Notes under the pieces: model-generated
Seen by the model: only the letters and a program-made list of their open reading frames with translations
Databases searched by the model: none
Told to the model about the DNA's origin: nothing
Part shown: piece after piece, positions 26,801-36,392 of the stretch
Layout: each line of letters opens with the position of its first letter
How positions within the stretch are numbered: the stretch's first letter is position 1
Made by a program: the position numbers and the translations under genes
From: Centroberyx gerrardi
Taxonomy: Eukaryota; Chordata; Actinopteri; Beryciformes; Berycidae
Direction of reading: 5' to 3'
NCBI RefSeq assembly: GCF_048128805.1
Contig: NC_136005.1
Location: 14,893,760-14,957,759 of the forward strand
Length of the DNA: 64,000 bases

Positions 26801-28002
26801 TGTACTCATCGGTGATCTGTCCAGGTTTTGTGATGACCAACCTGACCTACGGCATCCTGCCCTCCTTCCCAGCCTTCCTCTGGACTGTGCTCCTGCCTGT
26901 CTTCTGGCTTGTGAGTCCATCTCACACAATATATTGATTAGGGCTGCGCAATTTATTGGAAAAAAAAAATCAAAAACTACTTAAATTTCTAAATTGCAAG
27001 AGGCTGCAATTATTTGGAGAGTGGTGGGTGCTCAAAATAGACTCCTAAATATGGTATATAAATTAGATTGCACATTATAAAAAAAACTTCAATTGTATTC
27101 AACCACAACAAATATTAAGCAACGTCTCAGTTTTTTTTTTATTAAACATGTTTCTTGTTTGCTGAAAAATGTAAAATATTGAAAAAATTGTCTGTATACT
27201 GTATTCTATATATTGCAAATCCAATATTCAGCAAAATAATCGCAATATGATTATTTGTCAATATCATGCAGCCCTAATATTGATATATATCTGTTTTATG
27301 GGTTCATTTTATTTGTGACCGGAAACTATGCATGCTGTGTTGGGTGTAAGAATTATAAAAAGTTTAAATTATTTGGTTGCATCTGAACACATCTTTCCTT
27401 CATAATCACAGATCAGAGTGTTCACCAACACGTTCACCCTGACACCTTACAATGGAGCTGAGGCCCTGGTAGGTAAAAATGCTCCCAAAGCACATTTCAA
27501 CTTCTCATACACAACTCAGTGCAGAGTCATTCATGAATGCTCTCCTCCCTTGTAGTTCTGGCTGTTTAAGCAAAAGCCAGAGTCACTGGACCCTCAAGCC
27601 AAATACCACAGCTTAACGTCCGGGCTGGGCCACAACTACACACAGTCACGTAAGGTACAGTGTGGTGAGGAAAAAGCATGACTGACTGATACCAATCAAC
27701 AGTATCTCCTCTATATTTTAAGTTTAAACTGTTTTGACAAAATTCTGAAATATTGTGCCATTATCTCTTCTGGCAGGTATCGCTTTTGCTCCTATCTGTG
27801 TCAAATCGGTGTCAGATATCAACTATCGCTCATGCGCCGATGTTGTTTTTTTCTGTAATATCTCAACTTTCTGTCCCATTTACAGATGGATGTTGATGAG
27901 GACATGTCAGAGGCCTTGTACGAGAAATTGCTGCAGGTGGAAGATAAAGTAAGGAAGAAACTGAAGGAAAAACAAAAGAGTATCCCAGCGTCTTCACAGT
28001 AG
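23452..28002 (+). CDS. hsd17b7: 17-beta-hydroxysteroid dehydrogenase 7 / 3-keto-steroid reductase
   Basis: ER-bound short-chain dehydrogenase that reduces the 3-ketone of zymosterone-type intermediates in cholesterol synthesis and converts estrone to estradiol (family knowledge). Nine exons: 23452-23486, 23956-24159, 25187-25279, 25434-25548, 26456-26650, 26797-26910, 27412-27468, 27556-27654 and 27886-28002. Phases agree and give 342 aa (human 341). The cofactor loop is VLVTGANSGIGLAL (residues 5-18), with the glycine motif split by intron 1. The structural motif is [10 protein letters not shown]. Ser near 171, Tyr193 and Lys197 (PYSSSKY) form the catalytic set and match the human numbering. 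A hydrophobic [12 protein letters not shown] segment follows NLTYGILP and is the likely membrane anchor. The gene lies directly 3' of ddr2 in the same direction, as in human. Introns hold two hAT-like elements and a minisatellite. Confidence 0.95.
23811..23852. repeat. (GT)n microsatellite in hsd17b7 intron 1
   Basis: About 42 bases of nearly pure GT, roughly 100 bases before the exon 2 acceptor. Confidence 0.9.
24332..24901 (+). mobile_element. GAATT-rich hAT-like MITE, copy A
   Basis: The 554-bp element runs from CAGGGTTGGGG (24340) to CCCCAATCCTG (24893). It is flanked by ATGTGCAT (24332-24339) and GTGTGCAT (24894-24901), a one-mismatch 8-bp duplication. The interior is dense in GGAATT/AATTCC palindromes near both ends. 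It lies in hsd17b7 intron 2. The same family recurs inverted at 39530-40038. Confidence 0.75.
26309..26443. repeat. 10-bp minisatellite (TGTGTCTCCC) before hsd17b7 exon 5
   Basis: About 13 units of a 10-base pyrimidine-rich motif with variants (TGTTTCCC, GCGTCTCCC). It ends 12 bases before the exon 5 acceptor at 26454-26455 and so supplies the upstream pyrimidine tract of the exon carrying the catalytic tyrosine. Confidence 0.9.
26931..27284. mobile_element. hAT-like MITE with perfect 8-bp TSD in hsd17b7 intron 6
   Basis: ATATTGAT at 26931-26938 and 27277-27284 brackets a 338-bp element starting TAGGGCTGCGCAA and ending CATGCAGCCCTA. These termini are those of a common fish MITE class. The interior is AT-rich and non-coding. 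Confidence 0.8.
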
Positions 28003-28338
28003 CCATGCAGTGCCTCATGATGCGTAGGCCTATTACTCACATCTAGGGTACTTTGAGTGTTTTATTCCTGCTTCACAGACCATACAGGTGCAGCCTACAC
28101 ATTTGCTGTCATAGATACATAGTACCTGCAACATGTAAGCCTGAATTTACAGCTTGGAGGAACACCAGGTCATATGGTGTGATGAAATGTTGCAATGACT
28201 CTATAAGCTATTTATGTTTGGTTTGCTGTTTCATCTGTATTGTCTGTATCTGGGCATAAAATAATGTCAGTTAGGCAGGTGAACCCCTGATGCATCATGC
28301 ACGCTGTGATGGTTCAGGAGAAAGAACAAAACCTTTCA

Positions 28339-28344
28339 AATAAA
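28339..28344 (+). terminator. hsd17b7 polyadenylation signal (candidate)
   Basis: AATAAA about 340 bases after the hsd17b7 stop; another at 28465-28470. The second lies close to the 3' end of the opposite-strand ORF at 28523-28912, so the two would converge. Confidence 0.45.
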
Positions 28345-28522
28345 ACTGAGCACTGCCTATTATTCTTCCGTCGTTTCCTTCACTTCATCAATACTTCTTC
28401 TTTACACTCACTTTCACAGACTCAGTACAGCATGAATTATTTAGGGAGACAAATCGAGCTGTGGAATAAACACCTCGCTGTCTTAAAAACAACCAAACAG
28501 TGTCGATAGGTGAGCCAACAGC

Positions 28523-28912
28523 CTATTCAATCCATAAGGAACTACTCCCACTCTTGTTGTTTACGGTTCCATGATCCTCACAGCAGAATCCAGTGTAATC
28601 CGACAGCAGACTGTCAGTATCCCCCAAAAAGTTGATGTAAGTGGTCTGAGTGAGCCAGTCTCCGGTGTGTTGCGGTGCCGGTGGATGCGCACCTGCACAG
28701 CGGCAACTCTGTGGATGTTTTGGGGCGCAGACCCAGCAGCTGTCCCCGGGTGCCGCTGCCTCTTCCTCGGCCGCAGGTTCCTCCTCGGCTCCGCTCAGTT
28801 TCGGGTTGCAGAAAGCCCAGACCATGCCGCAGAAATAGATGAAAAACGTGCCCATGACCATAACCATGAGCGCGTAGGCTTCTATCATCGCTTTGGTGAC
28901 CGGAGATGTCAT
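28523..28912 (-). CDS. unrecognised small single-pass membrane protein (single exon)
   Basis: I do not recognise this 129-aa reading frame. It starts MTSPVTKAMIEAYALMVMVM and has one strongly hydrophobic helix at about residues 14-36 (ALMVMVMGTFFIYFCGMVWAF). An Ala/Glu-rich acidic stretch follows (EEEPAAEEEAAAP). Then comes a Cys-rich part (CWVC, CRC) and a polar tail with LLSDYTGFCCEDHG. Local GC content is much higher than the flanks, and a TATA-like GCTTATAATA lies about 150 bases upstream of the ATG. The N-terminus has no cleavable signal, suggesting a signal-anchor protein with a cytoplasmic or lumenal tail of about 90 residues. It converges on hsd17b7. It could also be a chance ORF in a CpG-rich patch. 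Confidence 0.45.
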   Translation of the reverse strand: MTSPVTKAMIEAYALMVMVMGTFFIYFCGMVWAFCNPKLSGAEEEPAAEEEAAAPGDSCWVCAPKHPQSCRCAGAHPPAPQHTGDWLTQTTYINFLGDTDSLLSDYTGFCCEDHGTVNNKSGSSSLWIE

Positions 28913-29060
28913 CCTGGATGCGCGCTTATAATATTTCGGTTGATTTTTTCCAAAGTGTGTTTCTTCACTCAGCTGTAAACTGAGGTGTTGAGGAGGGACT
29001 GGTCCTGTCAGTGCGCTGTGATGGCTCTGTCCCGTCTGCGGCGGGACTGTGGTAGAGCAA

Positions 29061-29070
29061 TATTATAAGC
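29061..29070 (-). promoter_or_regulatory. TATA-like element upstream of the small membrane ORF
   Basis: Minus-strand GCTTATAATA, about 150 bases 5' of the ATG at 28912, with GC-rich sequence between. It sits at the edge of a repeat that begins at about 29070, so the match may be fortuitous. Confidence 0.3.
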
Positions 29071-29469
29071 AATGTTGGGTGGTGATGTGTTGCTCAGTAA
29101 TGCGTAACAGTAATGTAATTTTCCCAGTAACGAGCAGTGTAACGAATTATTATTCCAATTTCAGTGATATGTTACCAATCAAAAAGTAGGTCGTTACTGT
29201 TGTTATCATCCCTCTCTAAATATCAAATTAAAGTTGAATTATCCAAAAACCATGATGATCCCCATCTATCCCCATGAGTAGATTTGGTCACATGTCCTCT
29301 GACACTGCAAGCCTGGGTGAGAAATGGCAGAAAATGTTACTTTCTCTGGATGGAAATATTCCCACTTACTCCCGCTCCCTGGGAGTAATAGGCTAGTAAA
29401 GTAATGACATAAGTAAGTAAGTAATTTGTAATGGATTACTTTTTTGATTAAGGAGCCTGCCCAACACTG
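29070..29469. mobile_element. degenerate TIR repeat (CAATGTTGGG...CCCAACACTG)
   Basis: The ends CAATGTTGGGTGG and GCCCAACACTG are imperfect inverted repeats. The interior contains many AGTAACG / AGTAATTTGTAATGGATTACT motifs typical of a widespread teleost repeat. No clean target duplication is visible, so the edges are approximate. Confidence 0.55.
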
Positions 29470-30253
29470 ATGAAAGTGCGGCCACGGAGGCCTTGGTCTT
29501 TATCACAGAAACAGAAGCAATAAAGATTTTATGAACCATTCTATTTCTGTGGTCTTTCTCATTTTCATACAATAACCTATACTGCCATTCACCATAATGT
29601 TTAGCCTGTGTGACCCAGGGCCGGAGGATGACTCCCTGGGGCCCATGGGTCTCAACCCTGCAGGACTACCCCACCCCACCCCACCACCAATGCACTGTAA
29701 CTCATAGTGCAGTTATGTGAAATCAATCAATCTTTTATTATATTTCATATAGGCCTATATGTACATATGTGTGCTAGTTATCAGCTTCAGGCCTTATAAT
29801 CACAAGTTTGTCTAAAAGAACATCTTACCAAGCACTAAACTCAGCATAATAAAATTTACTAAGAAACATTGTCAGCTTATTAGCATACTTCCCAGGATGA
29901 ATGGCCAACAACGGTGACATTTCATATTAAAAATTTGCAGATGATCTTCAATATGTATGGAGTCTCATGATTTAGTTTGGAGTTCTGTGATAGCCTATGG
30001 TCTATATGAAATGTAGCGTTTCTGCAAGAATGTATTCAAGAAAAGTGAAAGACCATCTGTTTGGCACTGTGGGTTTCAATGCCCCAAAGGAAATTGCCAA
30101 ATTGCCCCAAAGTTTTTTTTTTCTTAAGTGTTGAGCCATGGCAGTTATACCTGGCTGAAACATTGTGGACTTAAAAACTGACTGTTGATTCTTGGCTGTG
30201 ACATTCTTTGACAGACCTTGGAAAACACTCCCCTTTAACTTTTCCAGCAAGTG

Positions 30254-30333
<80 letters not shown>

Positions 30334-31480
30334 TGTGTGTGTGTGTGTGGTGAATTCACAACATTCAGTTACTATTTTATCAAATTTGACATCAATTCTC
30401 TCAAAAATTTATAGGTCATTTGATTTCAAGAAATAACAGCAAACAGACATTTTTGTAATTTAGAGAACCAGATCATCATATTAAACTGAATGCAATTAGG
30501 AAATTGCAACTTTGCATAACAGGATGTAACCAGTACTAATGGGGGTACAGACTCATAAATACCCTTTCAAAGCATGTATTTTTAGAACGTGGGAAAACCA
30601 AAAGTGAACTTTTTTTTAGCCTGTCATGATGTTAACCATGCTGACCTTCGCATATTTGGTCATCTCCACTGACAGACTGTAAATAGTTAGAATTAATAAC
30701 TTTGTAATGCTAACAGGCATGAAGGCATGACAACCTTGGCGGTGAGTTAGCTGTGCCATGCAAGTATCCAGGTTGGCCGGTGTGCATTTGTCCCCCTGAA
30801 ACACAGAGACCAAACCCGATCCCTTAATGTCAGGCCAGGCATCCTGCTGTCCATTGCTGCTCCAGCAATGTTCCCTAACAAGCCCATCAGCTGGTAGGGT
30901 TCGAGTTTCCTTATAAGCTGATATGTGAACACCAGCACCCAGAACTCCCAAAATATCATCAATGATCAATGAGAAACTCGAGCTTGGGGTTTGTTCCTCT
31001 GTCTGAGCCGTCTAGGCTGCTTTTGGCTGACATGGCAATCTGATGTCGGTCAGTGTCGATATTATTTGCCCGGCTTTGTACTGAACATAGATCATATTCC
31101 AGTAATTATGACATTTAAGATTTCACTATAATGTCAATGCTCAGTTTGTGTCAGCTTGTACCATCTGTTGCTTTTTGGTGACCTTTCGTAACCCTTTGTC
31201 TTCCAAATTCAATGGACTACACCTATAACAGCTCTACTGACTTACACACCTGTCGCCCTTCCGAGGTTTACAAAGGTATGATGCAAGTATAAAATACAGC
31301 TGACAAAGCAGTTGTGTCCTCTTTCAACCATTACATTTTTCTGCACAAAGATTTGAAGGTGTGAACTGGTTTTCTGGGGAACTTTGAGTCAAACTGCAAG
31401 ACAAAACAGAGCAGAGAAATATGTATGGGCACTCACGCTGCCCCAACCACAGAGGCTCACAATACTGTCAACACTGAATT
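29470..31480. other. intergenic region between the ddr2-hsd17b7 and serbp1 blocks
   Basis: No credible gene. It contains an isolated AATAAA (29519), a C-rich patch (29665-29690), a 93-base GT microsatellite (30257-30349) and AT-rich sequence. Two overlapping minus-strand frames near 30616-30969 look like noise. This is the stretch that joins two gene blocks that are separate in human. Confidence 0.6.
30257..30349. repeat. (GT)n microsatellite, 93 bases
   Basis: The longest pure dinucleotide run in the window, with one A interruption near 30327. Confidence 0.95.
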
Positions 31481-31482
31481 AT

Positions 31483-31557
31483 GGGAGGTGTAGTTTTTCA
31501 GCGGTCTGTCCCCTCGCCAAGCCTATTGCTTTTCATTATCAAAGAACTACACGCCCC
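31483..31557 (+). promoter_or_regulatory. two ZNF143/THAP11-type (ACTACA) motifs in the serbp1 promoter
   Basis: GGGAGGTGTAGT at 31483-31494 is the reverse complement of ACTACACCTCCC. ACTACACGCCCC lies at 31546-31557 in the opposite orientation. Both match the ACTACANNTCCC-like core bound by ZNF143 at housekeeping promoters. They lie 150-220 bases before the serbp1 ATG. Confidence 0.45.
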
Positions 31558-31621
31558 ACCCCGCGCCAACTCCGAGGTCCCGGATGTCTATCGCGCCGGA
31601 AGAGAAGAAGGTCCTTTTCCC

Positions 31622-31630
31622 AGCCATCTT
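31622..31630 (+). promoter_or_regulatory. YY1-like site near the serbp1 transcription start
   Basis: GCCATCTT (reverse complement AAGATGGC) follows a pyrimidine-rich CCTTTTCCC. This arrangement is common at start sites of translation-related genes. It is a short motif and therefore weak evidence. Confidence 0.35.
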
Positions 31631-31704
31631 GTGGCTTCATCTAGCGAAGTGTTCGCACCAAGCCTCGTAGAATCGGAGGAAAATCCTGCTGAAGGGGCGC
31701 CATC

Positions 31705-34700
31705 ATGCCCGGACAAATGCAAGAAGGTTTTGGCTGTGCCATAACCAATCGGTTCGACCAGTTATTTGACGATGAGTCGGATCCGTTTGAGCTGTTGAAG
31801 CAGGCGGAGATAAAGAAGAAGGAGGCTCCTGTTCCTGGTGCCGCCAAGACTGCAGCCCAGGCTGCTAAGCAACAGAAAAAGGAGTCCCAGAAAGACAGAA
31901 AGAACCCCCTTGCTGATAAGAAGGAGGAGATCCAGGCACCTGTCCCCCTCAAGAAAGATGGTAAAATATATTCGTTCGTTTTATGTCATTATCACTGGTG
32001 TAACTGCAGCTAGGATATTGTAAGCTAGCAGGCTAAGTGTCTTGCTTACTAGCTAGCAACGGTTCATAAGCCCCCATGACATGAGGTCCACGCGATGCCT
32101 TTTGTGCGTCTGTTCGGGCTGTCAGTTGTTGGAACAATGGCGTTTTTTCCAAACGTGCATTACAACAGTAGGTGTGGGGCTAGAACTGTACAGTGCACGC
32201 CGTGATAAACACCTCGCAGGCCAACTTGTTTTGGCCTGTCTCCCTCGGCCCTGTTAAACAGGCAGAACCCGAAAGCCTGGCTACCTAATGTTAGCTAACC
32301 ATTTCTTCAGCCAGTTAATGCTGTCAAGTCGTGGTAGCCGAAAAGGTCACGATGTTGGCTGTAAATAATTCGCTCAATGCAAGTGGCTACCTTTGACTAA
32401 AAACCCAACTATTGTGTAATTATAATCTTGGACTGGTTAGATGAGATTTGACGCTTGAAAACAACGTGATCCCTAAATTGAAGTCACAAAATTAAGATTA
32501 ATAACTTGACACCACGTGAATAAACGTAACTTCAGCGAACATCATCGCCCATTTTCTGGTGGATTTGTCAATTGGTATCAGACATTGCGAGCGCTGCTGT
32601 TCTCATCGTGATAAACCTCGTGGCTGCAGTGTGGGGCAGCCTCAAAACTGCCACTTCCCACTGGCGCACAATGCACGCTCTTTGTACGCTGTCAACCTGC
32701 CTGACAGGATTTCTTTTAAATATCAGATTATGTTTAACTAGATTTGATTTATGTAAATTATTGAGCAAGTCTCAATAGTTATTTGGTTCACCATGCTTAG
32801 CCTGTAAACATAGCCCAAAGTCTCTTTACATCTCTATGTTGTCAACGTGAGTTTACTAAACACAAAATTGAAGCATCCAGTGTCAGGAAATGACCTTGAG
32901 ATGAGATACCTAGTAATGGGAAGTTAGTTGGCAATTATCAGCATGTCAGTCGGTTAAGTGAACTCATATCTGGTTGCTTGAGAGAAGATGAGACAGGTGC
33001 ACCCACTGTCGTGCACCCAGCTGCTGTAGTGTAGGGGAGGGTGTCTATTTTGGTAGCCGGTGATTGGGGCAGTGGGCGGGACGTGTCAGACTTGACCAGT
33101 GGTGGGCAACCATGTGCCACGGAAGGCCGAGAGCATGCAGGTTTTCACTCCAACCAAAAACTATACCGGGTGATTTCACTGATGATCATGGAGGATGAAC
33201 TAATCGGTGAAATCAACCTGCGTACTCTCGGCCCTGCGTGGCACATGACCCACCACTGGAGTTCACACTTGGTAATCTTAAATACATGACATTTGTGGAA
33301 AGTCGATGCACTTCAATTTTCAAGCTCTTTAAAACACAATTTCTTCATCGTAATCGTCAGATTAATTTTCAAGCAGAAGAAAATTGCAGGATGTCGTACC
33401 AGCTGCCTTAAGTATTTTTTTTATTCAATTCTTAATGGCAGAATGAATTTCTTTTTTAATTGGAATCAGTTGAACGCTCCATTTAAACAGAATAATCATG
33501 TGACCGTCTTTCTCTTGTCTGGGTCTCAGCAGGGGGTCCTGATCTATTGATTCTATTGTTCCTCTAATCCTCCTCTTATGGTCTCTCCCAGGTGCCGGTA
33601 TGAGGAGAATGGGTCGGAGGCCGGAGGGCGAAGGCTCCAGGCCCCAGGGCGGCCAGAGCGGCCAGGGCGGCCAGGGAGAGGGGCGCCCCCCCACAGACAG
33701 GCGGCCCGTGGACAGGCGGCCCCCTCGTCGTTTCGAGAGGCCTGCCGGTGAAGCCGGTGAGAAGACCGAGGGAGGAGAATTCTCAGTGGAGAAGTGAGTT
33801 CAACTACAGATCAGTAGACATTTTAATTGACCAATGACATTGAATCTATCTTTATTATATCTTGAGGGCGATTTGACTAAGTTCTGTCCGTCTCCATAGG
33901 CCTGTTGGTGATAGACCAATGAGGGGGCGCGGCGGTGCCCGGGGAGGCCGTGGAGGCAGAGGCCGCGGCATGGGTCGCAGTGATGGTTTCGATTCCCGAG
34001 GAAAACGTGAATTTGATAGACACAGTGGCAGTGACCGATCGTAAGTACTTTTCTGTCGTCTTTTCGTGTGACTGTTTATTTAGCAAATCCATAATTTACA
34101 GCAAACCTATAAAGTATCTTTGTATGTATGCATGCATGCAGTTCTCGTACCAAGCTCCTGGCTAAAGCAAATGTTGTTTCAGCAGCCTGAAGGGTGAGGA
34201 GAAGCGTGGTGGAAGTGGATCTCACAACTGGGGCACCGTCAAGGATGAACTGACGTAAGTGCTTATAGGCCGATATGCAGCACAATGGGAACCTTGCATG
34301 ATGGGGGGCGGGGAGCTACCTGAGACCTGAAAATATTTCTAAGACATTTGCTCAGTGATAAGGTTTTTTACCATGATCAAATATTGTTTTTGAGAGAACA
34401 CTCATAGAATTTTACACAATTTCCCATAGGACTGGGGTTTCATTAAGGGATGCATAGGTCAGGATCGGCTTAGCGAATGGGGAATATTAACATGTGGCTT
34501 TAATTGTCATTTTCTCTTCATAGCGAGCTTGACCAATCAAACGTCACTGAGGAGAACCCTGAGGGAGAGGAGCATCCACCTGCTGACTCTGAGAACAAGT
34601 AAGTTATTTTCTTTTTTTGTTTTGTTTTGTATGATGAGAGTAAATCTCAAGAGATTTTGGTTTGCTATAACTTGATAAAAGATACCTAACTTGGTAAGTC

Positions 34701-35330
34701 GTAACCTGAAATATATTATATATATATTGTTGGTGAATAATTGCTTAGGCCTTCTGAGCTATATTTAAATGCAACACAATCTGGCCTGATTGTAAAAATG
34801 AGGCCTAATGGAATCCAGGGACAATGATGTTTAGTTTATAGGACACTACTAACATTTTGTGTGTGTTGCAGGGAAAACGAGGTAGAGGAAGTGAAGGAAG
34901 AAGGCCCCAAGGAGATGACTCTGGATGAATGGAAGGCCATGCAGGACAAGGAGCGCGCCAAGGTGGAATTCAACATCCGCAAGGCCAATGAGGGAGCTGA
35001 TTGGAACAAGGGATATGTGCTGCACAAGTCCAAGACGGAGGATGTGAGTCAACAACCTGGTTCTATCTTTATGCATATTTTGGTGGACAGATATGTGTTT
35101 GTATAAAGATTCAGTATCACGGAAAGTCCCACCACTCCAGAGTTATATTTTTTTCAATAATTTTGCAAGGCTTTGCGTTTCAGCCAAGCTCTTAAAAAGG
35201 GGTGTATCAATTTCCTGTGAAACACACTGCAATTCCATGGTTAGTTTGGTGTCAGTATGGTTGGAGGGCGGAGCTATAGATGGATGTACTGTGGGAAGCA
35301 GGAAATGGAGGGATTGATAGGGTGTGTTAT

Positions 35331-35366
<36 letters not shown>

Positions 35367-36392
35367 TGAATTGTAGTGTCTTTAAAACTTGCCAACAGCA
35401 ACTTTTGGTGTTGGCACAAATATGTAATGTTTCTGTCGTCTTGTTGTTCCTCTTTCCAACACAGGAGAAGAAAGCTGCTCTGATTGAGACTGAGGGTGAA
35501 GAGCCCTCCAAGGTATATTCTTTACCCTTGTTGCACATACAGTAAATGACATGCATGTATATGAAGTAGCACAGTCCAAAGCTTTGTTTTTTTTACCTGT
35601 ATGGCTAAGGAAAAGATAATAAATGTGGCCTTTTTTCCAATTTTCCCAATTCAGCCAGAGGATGAACACCACTTCCGGAAGCCAGCCAATGACATTACGT
35701 CCCAGCTGGAGATCAACTTCGGAGACCTGGGCCGTCCAGGCCGTGGCCGCGGGGGACCCCGTGGCGGCAGGGGGGGCCGCGGTCGGGGCGAGGGCCGTGA
35801 GGGCCGCGAGCCTCGTGAGCCTCGTGAGGGAGCCGCTCCCAGGCCGCCCCGTGGAGGAAGGACTGACAAGGTAACTAACGACATCTAGTCTTGCAGCACT
35901 GTCACTAGCTTTACCACTTATGGTGAATTGTGTCATAGTAAGTAAATCTTTATTTATATAGCACTTTTTTAGACACGCAGTTACAAAGTGCTTCACAGAG
36001 ACTGACAAGAAATGGTAAAAATAAATAAAGATGAGAATACAAACAACATACCATGTTATTAGCACTTAAGTTTCTGCATTGGGAAAACAAGCAAGCTTTT
36101 GCCTCACTTTACTTTAACTCCATATACCATTGCCCTAAATTGGAACAAGTTATTGGTCAACTTGCCTGTTTATATGAGTGTTAATGATATAAACTCTTGG
36201 GTCCTCTGTACATAAAGTTTGCGTTTAGTTTTTTCCCGAACTTTCTTTTTCTTTGTTCCTTTGTGTTGCCATGACGCATCTCTTAATGGTCAGGTTTTCT
36301 AACCCCTACTTCATGTTCACTCTCCCTCCCAGCCGAGTGGTGTGTCTGTGCCCAACGTGGACGACCCCGAGGCCTTCCCAGCCCTGGCTTAA
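31705..36392 (+). CDS. serbp1: SERPINE1 mRNA-binding protein 1 (SERBP1/HABP4 family)
   Basis: RGG-box RNA-binding protein that associates with 40S/80S ribosomes and mRNAs and is linked to ribosome hibernation and stress granules (family knowledge). Nine coding exons: 31705-31960, 33592-33793, 33900-34040, 34183-34254, 34524-34598, 34872-35043, 35465-35512, 35655-35870 and 36333-36392. Phases agree and give 413 aa. The start [20 protein letters not shown] is the family N-terminus. SQKDRKNPL follows near residue 70. An RGG cluster lies in exon 3 and a second, longer one ([17 protein letters not shown]) in exon 8. [24 protein letters not shown] and [16 protein letters not shown] are hallmark segments, and the protein ends [10 protein letters not shown]. 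The 15-residue SPKYIQ-type alternative segment of mammals is absent between TE and LDQSNVTEE. Exon 4 has a tandem CAGCAG acceptor. HABP4 is a less good fit because of the SERBP1-like termini. Confidence 0.95.
33097..33258. mobile_element. palindromic hAT-like MITE in serbp1 intron 1
   Basis: A 162-bp element with long terminal inverted repeats. It starts CAGTGGTGGGCAACCATGTG and ends in the near reverse complement (...CACATGACCCACCACTG). Inner GGCCGAGAG / CTCTCGGCC also pair. Flanks GACTTGAC and GAGTTCAC match at 6 of 8 positions, consistent with a decayed 8-bp duplication. Confidence 0.65.
35332..35363. repeat. poly-T tract in serbp1 intron 6
   Basis: An uninterrupted run of 32 T, about 100 bases before the exon 7 acceptor. 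It may be the A-tail of a minus-strand retroposon, but no body is recognisable. Confidence 0.85.
35941..36010. mobile_element. SINE/LINE 3'-end-like fragment in serbp1 intron 8
   Basis: AATCTTTATTTATATAGCAC followed by ...TTACAAAGTGCTTCACAGA resembles the widespread fish repeat tail with the form TTTATATAGCAC...AAAGTGCTTCACA. A similar but more diverged piece lies near 41095-41150 in an il12rb2 intron. Confidence 0.4.

Noticed and set aside
30616-30969. Overlapping minus-strand frames of 117 and 71 aa
   Set aside because: No recognisable motif, no exon borders, two frames equally open; looks like chance or a very old repeat.
34255-34523. Box C/D snoRNA in serbp1 intron 4
   Set aside because: TGATG- and CTGA-like words are present, but no terminal stem or correctly spaced C/D and C'/D' boxes.
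35382-36065. 227-aa minus-strand frame
   Set aside because: Antisense of the serbp1 RGG exon, whose GC-rich codons lack stops on the other strand.
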